Shown here piece by piece: positions 56,046-64,000 of a stretch of DNA of 64,000 nucleotides; within the stretch, counting starts at the first letter, position 1; the number at the start of each line of letters is the position of its first letter. The position numbers and the translations under genes are program-made. The stretch is taken from contig NC_088800.1 of assembly GCF_011386835.1 (NCBI RefSeq), positions 55,953,439 to 56,017,438 of the forward strand, written 5' to 3'. The notes beneath the pieces are model-generated. The model saw nothing but the letters and a program-made list of their open reading frames with translations. It was not told the DNA's origin and searched no databases. The DNA comes from Chrysemys picta bellii. Lineage: Eukaryota; Chordata; Testudines; Emydidae.

Positions 56046-56142
56046 AGGAATGTGAGGTAGTGGCACACGTCCATTTGCTTTGGCACTTTCCTGCATCTCT
56101 CGGCGATGCTGCTTTCGGAGTCTGTACGGGGGGATCCCATCT
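56046..56142 (-). CDS. AXIN1: AXIN1 internal exon A
   Basis: A 97-bp minus-strand exon: one base completing a codon from the previous exon, then 32 codons encoding [20 protein letters not shown] and GRVPLPHIP. This is the AXIN1 segment just upstream of the GSK3-binding helix. The acceptor is CTGGCAG|AGATG and the donor CATTCCT|GTAAG. It joins exon B (RTYRMPKD...) in phase 0, reproducing the known Axin-1 order. The [11 protein letters not shown] motif separates AXIN1 from AXIN2. The upstream exons, including the RGS domain, were not seen in the window. Confidence 0.96.
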
Positions 56143-56470
56143 CTGCCAGGACAAAATGACAATATGCGCCACTTTAGTGCCTTCCATTAGATGATCTCAA
56201 TGCACACTACGTTCATTTAAGCGTCATAACTCCCTTCTGAAGCAGGTATTATCTCTGTTTCATAGATGAGGAAACTGAAGGAGAAAGGTTCCTTGTACAC
56301 TCCTCAAGTGAGCTGGTTAAGGACTACAGGAGTTAATGAGGAGTAGTCAAATGTAAGAGAGTGCCATTTAAATATAACATATTAAGACAAGCAACTGAAT
56401 ATTGACAAAATGTACATGTGCTTATATACAAATGCTAGAAGTCTAAATATTTTCCATCATTGTTTGCAGT
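56143..56470. other. AXIN1 intron with a MIR-like SINE remnant
   Basis: At about 56225-56345 CTCTGTTTCATAGATGAGGA and AACTGAAGGAGAAAGGTTCC resemble the MIR core, in plus orientation. Nothing else was recognised. Confidence 0.5.
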
Positions 56471-56631
56471 GGTGTTGTAGCCATGTTGATCCCAGGATGT
56501 TGGAGAGACAATGTGGGTGAGGTAATATCTTTTATTGGACCTGCTTCTGTTGGTGAAAGAGACAAGCTTTTGAGCTTTCAAAAACCCGTCTCTTTCACCA
56601 ACAGAAGCTGGTCAAATAAAAGATACCATCT
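56471..56631. mobile_element. Fold-back MITE, family B copy 2
   Basis: GGTGTTGTAGCCATGTTGAT leads to GTGAGGTAATATCTTTTATT and CTTCTGTTGGTGAAAGAGAC. The inverted second arm follows directly (GTCTCTTTCACCAACAGAAG, AAATAAAAGATACCATCTC), so it is a near-perfect hairpin. Confidence 0.8.
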
Positions 56632-56644
56632 CTTCTCTCTAGAT

Positions 56645-57990
56645 ATTAAGATGAGTGAACTTGAGTGCATTAAAGGAGGATATTGATATAACAGGCATCA
56701 TGGAAACTTGGTGGAATGAAGATAATCAATGGGACACGGTAATACCAGGGTACCACACATCTAAGAATAAGAGAGTAGGTTGCACTGATGGGGGAGTGGC
56801 ACTATATGTGAAAGAAAGTATTGAGTCAAATAAAGTAAAAATCTTAAATGACTCAAACTCTATGGATAGAAATTCCATGCTTGAACAATAAGTGTACAGC
56901 AGTAGCAATATACTACCATCTGACATAGGATGGTGACAGTGACTGTGAAATGCTTGGGGAGATTAGAGAGGCTGAAAAGGAAAAAAACACAATAATAATG
57001 GAGGATTTCAGCTATCTTCATATTGACTGGGTATTGTAGCAAGGTACCTCCTTCACCTCTCCAGGAAGTGAGAGGTCTGGGGCCTGGAATAAATCAGTCC
57101 CATTCCAGAGAGATTTTATTCCTCGCTCAGGTTTTATGTTTCAGTGTTTACAAGGTAGGCCTCAGGGTAGGCCCAAGGAGTACACTTAAGCCAAACAAAC
57201 AAAAAACAAGTTAATAACATAAAGAGATCTAAGAGTCATCTGCTCAATGTGCAGTGGCAGTCAAAAAAGCTAACAGAATGCTAGGAACCATTAGGAAAGG
57301 AATAGATAATAAAACAGAAAATATCATAATGCTGCTATATAAATCAATGGTACTCATACACCTTGAATACTGTGCGCAACTCTGGTTGCCCCATCTCAAA
57401 GAAGATATATTAGAATTGGAAAAGGTACAGAGTAGGGCAGCAAAAATGAATCAGGGTATGAAATAACTTCCATGTGAGGAGTGGTTAAAAAGACTGGGAC
57501 TGCTCAGCTTAGAAAAGAGACGATAGAGGTCTATAAAATCATGACTGGTGTGGAGAATGTGAATAAGAAAGTGTTATTTACCCCTTCACACAACACAAGA
57601 ACTAGGGCTCACCAATGAAATGTATAGGCAGCAGTTTAAAACAAGCAAAAGGCAGTACTTATTCACACAACACACAGTCAACCTGTAGAACTAATTGCCA
57701 TGGGGTACTGTGAAGACCAAAAGTATAGCTGGGTTCAAAAAAGGATTAGATAAGTTTGATGGAGGATACTCCATCACTGGCTGTTAGTCAAGGTGGTAGG
57801 TATGCAACCCCATGCTCTGGGTTTCCCTAAACCTCCAACTGGCTGAAGCTGGAACTTGGCAACAGGAGATGGATCATTCAAAATTGCTCTGTTCTGTTCA
57901 TTTCCTCTGAAGCACCTGGCACTGGCTACTATCAGAAGAGAGGATACTGAGTTAGATGGACCATTGGTCTGACCCTGTATGGCCGCTCTT
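56645..57990 (+). mobile_element. CR1 LINE fragment with internal rearrangement
   Basis: The endonuclease part of ORF2 reads DIDITGIMETWWNEDNQWDT and GGVALYVKESIES. After an unrelated stretch at about 57035-57230 the ORF2 C-terminal region resumes (ANRMLGTIRKGID, HLEYCAQLWLPHLKEDI). The 3' end contains GGACCATTGGTCTGACCCTG. The whole reverse-transcriptase core is missing, so this is a dead, internally deleted copy. Confidence 0.85.
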
Positions 57991-58321
57991 ATAACTATAA
58001 CTGTCTATATGACCACTAACTCCTACGAACAACATTTCTCTTTCTGTTCAAAACACTAGAAATTAAATGAGAAAACTTCATTAATGCAGCATTCAGGTTC
58101 CCTGGCTGTATCTCCTGCCATTCCAGAATGTCAAGTTCAGCAAAACTCACTTCTTTCCTATCACCTTTACCAGGATATAGAATTCCCCCTTTAATAAATT
58201 CACCCCAAGAAATGTTTCCAACCACCCAGCCACATTTGCTGGCTTTCCCCCAGCATTTGGTTTAAAATTTTCTCTCTAACCTCTTTTAATTTTACATGCC
58301 AGCAATCTGGTTCTGTTTTGG
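57991..58321. other. AXIN1 intron, nothing recognised
   Basis: AT-rich sequence between a CR1 3' end and a MITE. No features were recognised. Confidence 0.4.
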
Positions 58322-58652
58322 TGTAGGTGGAGCACCCGTGGAAAAAAAATTAGCGGGTGCTTAGCACCCACTGACAGCCAGCTCCCCCCATGCCTCCTGC
58401 CCACCGACGGCCCTGCCGATCAACTTCTCCACCTCCCTCCCAGTGCATCCCGCCCTCCGCGATCAGCTGTTCCACGGCGTGCAGGAGGCAGTGGGGAGTG
58501 AAGAGCGTGATAGGGTGCACTTGTGGGAAGGGGCAGGGTTGGGGTTGGGAAGAGGCGGGGGTGGGAGCTTGGGGGAAGGGATGGAGTGGGGGCAGGGCTT
58601 GGAGTTGAGCTGGAGTTGAACACCCCGGGGAAAGGAGGAAGCCAGTGCCTGT
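58322..58652 (+). mobile_element. GC-rich hAT-like MITE, family A copy 4 (left end damaged)
   Basis: GGTGGAGCACCCGTGGAAAA and GCGGGTGCTTAGCACCCACT match the family signature. The right end reads GGAAGCCAGTGCCTGTGG, a diverged terminus. The CATAGGCGCC left terminus is not present, so the copy is truncated or strongly diverged on that side. Confidence 0.7.
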
Positions 58653-59583
58653 GGCGCAAGCAAACAATGTATGTTTTAATATGGCTAAATGTAAATATAT
58701 ACAGCCAGGGACAATGAATGTAGGCCATTCTTACACGATGGGGGACCCTATCCTGGGAAGCAGTGACTCTGAAAAAGATTTGAGGGTCATGGTGGAAAAT
58801 CAGTTGAACATGAGTTCCCAGTGTGGCGCTGCGGCCAAAAGGACGAATGCGATCCTTGGATTCATAAACAAGGGAATCACAAGCAGAAATAGAGAGGTTA
58901 TTTTACCTCTGTATTTGGCAGTTGGTGCAACTACTGCTAGAATACCGTGTCCAGGTCTTGTGTCCTCGATTCAAGAAGGATGCTGATAAACTGGAGAGAG
59001 TTCAGAGAAAAGCTACGAGAATGATTAGAGAATTAGAAAATTCGCCTATAGCGGTAGACTCAAGGAGCTCAATCTATTTAGCTTAACAAAGAGAAGGTTA
59101 AGGGATGGCTTGATTATAGTCTATAAGTACCTACCATGGGGAACAAATATTTAATGATGAGCTCTTCAATCTAGCGGGGAAAGGTCTAACACAATCCAAT
59201 GGCTGGAAACTGAAGCTAGACAAATTCAGACTGGAAATAAGGTGTAATTAACCATTGGAACACACTACCATGGGGCGCGGTGGGGAGGGGGTGATTCTCC
59301 ATCCCCAGCAATTTTAAATCAAGACAGGAAATAAGGTGTAATTAACCATCCCCAGCAATTTTAAATCAAGACTGGAAATAAGGTGTAATTAACCATTGGA
59401 ACACACTACCATGGGGCGCGGTGGGGAGGGGGTGATTCTCCATCCCCAGCAATTTTAAATCAAGACAGGATTTTTTCTAAAAGCTCTGCTCCAGGAATGA
59501 TTTCGGGGCAGTTCTCTAGCCTGTGCTATGCAGGGGGTCAGACTAGATGATCACGATGGTCCCTTCTGGCCTCGGAATCTATG
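58653..59583 (+). mobile_element. CR1 LINE 3' part with a local duplication
   Basis: ORF2 C-terminal region: GDPILGSSDSEKDLRVMVEN, then AAAKRTNAILGFINKGI, and a 3' end with GGGGTCAGACTAGATGATCA. It directly follows family A copy 4. Within it 59229-59467 is a rearranged tandem repeat (separate entry). In-frame stops make it non-coding. Confidence 0.85.
59229..59467. repeat. Three-copy tandem repeat with a deleted middle copy
   Basis: The phrase GGAAATAAGGTGTAATTAAC occurs three times and CCCCAGCAATTTTAAATCAA three times. The first and third units are about 93 bp and look identical (both contain CTACCATGGGGCGCGGTGGG). The middle unit is only about 48 bp because its centre is missing. Confidence 0.9.
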
Positions 59584-60599
59584 AGGGAAATGTAGGGCTG
59601 ACAGGCAGTCCTGCCCCTATTCTCCCTGCCCTTCTCCTGTCACTCACCCCCATGCCACCCTTTCCAGTATCCCATCCCGCTCCTCTAACTTCAACTACGC
59701 CCCACTCCTTTCCATCCCTTGACCCACAACTGCTCTCCTACCAACTCAACCCTATGTCTTCCCCTCTCATAATCATCCATCTCCTTGTTGCACCCCAAAG
59801 CTCTTTGGCAGCCCTGATCACTTTCCCCTCCCACAGAACATCTGCATGGGTAATTTATTTTCTTTTCAAAAAGAATGTCTGCGCCTTCTGAATACTCTGC
59901 TGTACTCAATTACATCTCCCCAAAATACAAAAACCCCTTGGACAGAGGCAGGTAATAGCAAGATGCCTCCTTTCTTTATTTCAGATTTCTGCCCATGGCT
60001 GGATTTGAGCTCACAGTGACTGGGTGTTGCTCAGGTTCAATGGCTGTAACATTCCTCCTTGAACTATTCAGTTCCCATGATTCACAGATAGTTTCCAATT
60101 GCCTCTATCTCTGCACATGCACAGTGTAATCTGTTTGTTGTGTGAGCTTTAGAACTGCTTGGTGCATGCTTAACTAGAGAACCAAACTCTTTAATTTGAT
60201 TTCTCTCGAAGGTGGCATGCACTCTTTTGGGGTAACTCTTGAGCGTTTGAGTTCCTGGTGCAATTATCTCTGCCCTGGTTTGCTATCTGTGTACACAAAA
60301 TAGAAATTGCTAAAACAAGGGAACTTAGAGAAAAGCTGGGTTTTTGGGGCGGCGGGAAATCCCTTGGTCATACGGCCCCAAATTTGGATCAGTAACCAAA
60401 CCCATGCCGCCAGGAGGCACACCAAATTTCAAGGCAATCTGAGTAACCATGAGGATTTTAGAGCACTTAGAAGAGTTGTGCTTTAAACAGCTGGTCTTAA
60501 CCTTCAGTGTAGCAGAGCTGGTGCTCCGCTGTAATACAGTGAGTAAACCACAGATTGGTCTGGGAGAGGAGGAGGAAGAAAAGGCAGTACAAGGATAAC
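59584..60599. other. AXIN1 intron, nothing recognised
   Basis: C/T-rich at 59600-59780, then mixed sequence. No exon or bounded repeat was recognised. Confidence 0.4.
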
Positions 60600-60852
60600 T
60601 ATAGTGAGGAAAACTCAGCCTGGAAATCAAGAACACATTTTTAATAGAGAGGGTAGTTAATCACTGGAGCAGCTTCCAAAGGGATGTGGTGGATTCCCTA
60701 TCACTGATATCTTTCTAAAAGACATACTCTAACTCAACCAGAAGTTATGGACTTGACCCAGGAATCACTGGATGAAAATTTATGACCTGTGCTATGCAGG
60801 AGGTCAGACAAGATGATTGCCATGTTCCCTTCTGGCCTTAAAATCTATGTAT
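60600..60852 (+). mobile_element. CR1 LINE 3'-end fragment
   Basis: Contains TCACTGGAGCAGCTTCCAAA and GGAGGTCAGACAAGATGATT, followed by TTCCCTTCTGGCCTTAAAAT, the CR1 3' end. It is a short truncated copy. Confidence 0.85.
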
Positions 60853-61585
60853 TGTTACTGCATGGTTGGGTTCTGCTGAAAGTTCCAAAGAACAGTTTCT
60901 AATTAGCTCTGTTACCATGCATCTGAGGAACCTCATCCTCCCACATTCAGGTGCTATGGTGCATGACAGTAAGTGTGTTTCTCCTTTCCCCTTGCCCAGT
61001 GGCCTCTGAACCCAGCCATCTGCTCTGAGGACACTGCCACAGGTGGGTGTTGATTAGAGCTGGTCCACTCATCCACTGCAAGTAATGGCCATTGTGAATG
61101 TCTAGTGTTTCCATCAAATAATTATTTGCATATTTTCCATTTTTGCACGTACTCCATGCCAACGCTCAGGAGGTTAGCCATTTGTTCAGACAGGTGGCTA
61201 TAAATTTCCTGTTCAGTGTTTAAGTGGGGACTGCTCCAGCTACTTAAAGAGTTTCTGTGACTTCAGTGTCATTTCACTAATTCCCTTCTGTTTTCTCTTT
61301 CAGCTCATAGATGAGCAGGGGAAATGCAGAGCACAATAAAGTAAGAGTTAGTGGCTGCAATTAAGTATATTTGGTTATTTTCCCAATTATTTTTGAATGG
61401 TTATAATGCTAGTGTGTATGACTCATTTATTTGATCCTAATATTTAATTAATGTTTAATAAATGTTTTGTAATTTAAGCTGTGAAAAATGTAGAATACAG
61501 AGGTAGTTTATATCTAATTCAGCGTGTTCTGCTTATTACACAAGATGTTTCTCCAACAAGCGGAGACCAGCCTAGCTGATACCTT
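60853..61585. other. AXIN1 intron, nothing recognised
   Basis: No exon or bounded repeat was recognised. Confidence 0.4.
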
Positions 61586-61869
61586 AGGCCTTGGCTACAC
61601 TTGGGACTTAACAGCGCTGCCGTGGCAGCGCTGTGAAGCGCGAGTGTAGTCGCGCCGCCAGTGCTGTGAGAGAGCTCTCGCAGCTCTGTACGTACGCCAC
61701 CTCTCCGAGGGGTATATCTTGCAGCGCTGCGAGCAAGCGTGCAGCGCTGCAGGCACTGATTACACTTGCACTTTACAGCGCTGTACTTGCTGCACTCAGG
61801 GGGGTGTTTTTTCACACCCCTGAGCGCAGCAAGTTGCAGCGCTGTACAGCGCCAGTGTAGCCAAGGCCT
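61586..61869. mobile_element. 284-bp hAT-like MITE with repeated GCAGCGCTG blocks
   Basis: The ends AGGCCTTGGCTACACT and AGTGTAGCCAAGGCCT are perfect 16-bp inverted copies. The interior repeats the palindromic core CAGCGCTG several times. It also holds a hairpin at about 61787-61831, where CTTGCTGCACTCAGGGGGGT pairs with ACCCCTGAGCGCAGCAAG. No clear target duplication was found. It has no coding. Confidence 0.8.
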
Positions 61870-62401
61870 TGGTTGCACTGGGGTTTGCACATCTGAGGCA
61901 GAGCCAAGAAGATGCCTTGGCTGCCACTGAGAGGGAAGCACCAGCATACAGAGCACAGAGAAGTTGCTGAAAGGCAGGGCAAAGCACTGTGTAACAGAGC
62001 TAGGCAGAGGGTTTGATCCACACTCGCACTGCGAGTCCCAGGGCAGGAGGGGCAATGCACAGGTAGCTCTGTGGTGGTGGACTCCGTCACAAAGTTCAGG
62101 GCAGCTGCACCTGTATTCCCCCTCTATGGGCCACCAAGGGCATCCACTTTAAGCTTTCATTTCCCAACCATCACCTCTCTTGGACAGAGAACCACATCTC
62201 ACTCCCTCCTGACTGGGGTTTATCCAGGCTGCACAGTTCCCTGCCTACACTGTGTTATTTCCTGCAAGCCAGACTGCCTAAGCAGGCTAGTGTCTGTGTA
62301 TTGCTCTCTCCTCAGAGGCTATAAAGAGCATATTTTCCCACTGTCATAAGTTACCACCCAGGTTGTCTAAGCAAGCATATTTATTTTTAAGGCAAAAGCA
62401 T
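61870..62401. other. AXIN1 intron, nothing recognised
   Basis: No exon or bounded repeat was recognised. Confidence 0.4.
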
Positions 62402-63860
62402 TAGAATCATAGGGTGAGTAGGGACCGCAAGAGTCATCTAGTCCAAACCCCTCAAGATGCAGGATTTGTTGGGTCTAAAACCATTCAAGACAGGTGGCTA
62501 TCCAGCCTCCTTTTGAAAACTTCCAGTGAAGGAGCTTCCACAACCGCCTTAGGCAGTCTGTTCCATTGTCTTGCTGTTCTTAAGAGTTAGCAAGTTTTTC
62601 CTGGGATTTAATCTAAATCTGCTATGCTGTAGTTTGAACCCATTGCCTCTTGTTCTGGCCTCCGTGGCAAGAGAGAACAACTTTTCTCCATCTTTTTTAT
62701 GGCAGCCTTTCAAATATTTGAAGACTGCTATCATGTCCCCCCCAAATCTCCTCTTTTCCAAACTAAACATAACCAGTTCCTTCAGCCTTGCTCATATGGC
62801 CTGCATTCCATCCCTTTGATCATTTTTGTTGCTCGCCTCTGGATCCTTTCCAGGTTTTCTACATCCTTGCTATACACTGGTGACCAAAATTGGACACAGT
62901 ACTCCAGCTGAGGTCTAGCCAGTCTGAATAGAGCGGTACTATCACCTCCTGTGACTTGCATGCTATGCTTCTATTAATGCAACCTAAAATTGCATTTGCT
63001 TTTTTTCTGCTGACTCATGTTGAGGTTGTGATCCATCACAACTCCCAGATCCTTCTTAGCAGTGCTGCTGCCAAGACAGTTATTCCCCATTCTGTATTTG
63101 TTCATTTGTTTTTTCTTCCCTAAGTGTAGCACCTTACATTTGTCTTTGTTGAATTTCATTTTAGTGTCTATAGCCCAGTTCCCCAATTTATCAAGATCCC
63201 TCTGAATTTCAGCTCTATCCGCCAAAGTGTTGGCAACCTCCCCTACCCCCCAGCTTTGTGTCATTTGCAAATCTGATCAGTCTGCTCTCTATTCCCACAT
63301 CCAGGTAATTAATAAAGATGTTAAACAGCACCGGACCCAGAACAGATCCCTGTGGAACCTCACTTGAGACCTCCCTCCAGTCTGGCATCATTCCATTAGT
63401 CGTTACTCTTTGTTTGTGGCTGTTTAACCAATTATGTATCGCTTAATGGCAGTTCTGCCAAGTCCACACTTCTCCAGCTTGCTTATCAGAATGTCATGTG
63501 GCACTGTGTCAAAAGTCTTGCTGAAGTCCAGGTATATTATGTCCACCACATTCCCCCTATTCACCAAACCAGTTACCCTGTCAAAGAAGGAAATCAAGAT
63601 GCTTTGGCATGATGTGCTCTTAGTAAATTCATGCTTGTTTCTAGTGATTACCCCTTCATCCTCCAGGTATTCACAAATTGAGTTTTATACATTGCTTTAG
63701 TAGCTTCCCAGGTATTGAAGTCAGGCTGACTGGTCTATAATTTACCAGCTCCTCCTTTTTAAAGATGGGCACTACATTAGCCCTTCTCCAGTCTTCCGGG
63801 ACCTCTCCTATCATCCATGAGTTAGCAAATATTATCACGAGTAGCTCCAAGATTTCCTCA
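62402..63860 (-). mobile_element. 5'-truncated CR1 LINE
   Basis: The inverted CR1 3' end begins at the left (AGAATCATAGGGTGAGTAGG, GTCATCTAGTCCAAACCCC). Minus-strand ORF2 pieces follow: [20 protein letters not shown] (62700-62770) and AEIQRDLDKLGNWA with FNKDKCKVLHLGKK (63120-63240). Further right the minus strand corresponds to the reverse-transcriptase region up to about 63860. Frames are broken, so the copy is dead. Confidence 0.88.
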
Positions 63861-64000
63861 GTAAATTACAGAGAAAACATATTAAAAACAATACAAGAAC
63901 CTACACATGTATGATAATAAGCTTAACACCAAACTTCAGCAGGGGCTCTAGTAGGAGTTAGTCCTTCAAACCACGCCAACGAGTTTTTCTATGGTTACAA

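Noticed and set aside
59372..59467. CRISPR-like or satellite array
   Set aside because: Only three units, no spacers, and it lies within a CR1 copy; it is a local duplication.
61519..62055. 178-codon minus-strand frame
   Set aside because: It spans the hAT-like MITE at 61586-61869, so it is composite repeat sequence.

Overview
This is vertebrate nuclear DNA, most likely from a cryptodiran turtle. The main support is a tRNA-derived SINE whose 3' tail matches the 3' end of CR1 LINEs (the arrangement of the turtle Cry I family), many CR1 fragments, DIRS-type tyrosine-recombinase retrotransposons and many hAT and pogo-type MITEs. There are no prokaryotic gene arrangements, operons or CRISPR arrays.

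The only host gene recognised is AXIN1, on the minus strand. Five internal coding exons lie far apart, in transcription order 56142-56046, 37767-37630, 21848-21304, 17341-17165 and 11380-11135. All have AG/GT borders and their reading phases join correctly. They encode the GSK3-binding helix, the beta-catenin-binding helix, the His-rich segment and the linker before the DIX domain. The upstream RGS exons and downstream DIX exons were not seen. The window is therefore essentially AXIN1 introns.

The introns are loaded with mobile DNA. From left to right: a GC-rich repeat (1-1045); a hAT-like MITE with a perfect 8-bp target duplication (2981-3366); a possible solo LTR (about 7.8-8.6 kb); a pogo-like MITE (10.1-10.5 kb); a decayed DIRS element with two later MITEs inside it (11.7-15.9 kb); a 1.27-kb fold-back element (18.0-19.3 kb); a CR1 (24.8-26.1 kb); a second partial DIRS (26.5-28.6 kb); a pogo/Passer-like transposon with a broken transposase (29.9-32.4 kb); several hAT elements (33.4-35.0 kb); the SINE (37.9-38.1 kb); a young DIRS element (41.97-47.26 kb); an almost full-length CR1 (48.1-52.4 kb); a 1.2-kb hAT element (52.5-53.7 kb); and more CR1 and MITE copies to the end.

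The most notable object is the 41.97-47.26 kb DIRS element. Its terminal inverted repeats differ at only a few positions, and it keeps an internal complementary region, a long Gag with Cys pairs and an SR-like tract, an RNase H domain and a complete tyrosine recombinase. It has lost the reverse transcriptase through an internal deletion that also breaks the frame, so it looks like a deletion derivative of a recently active family.
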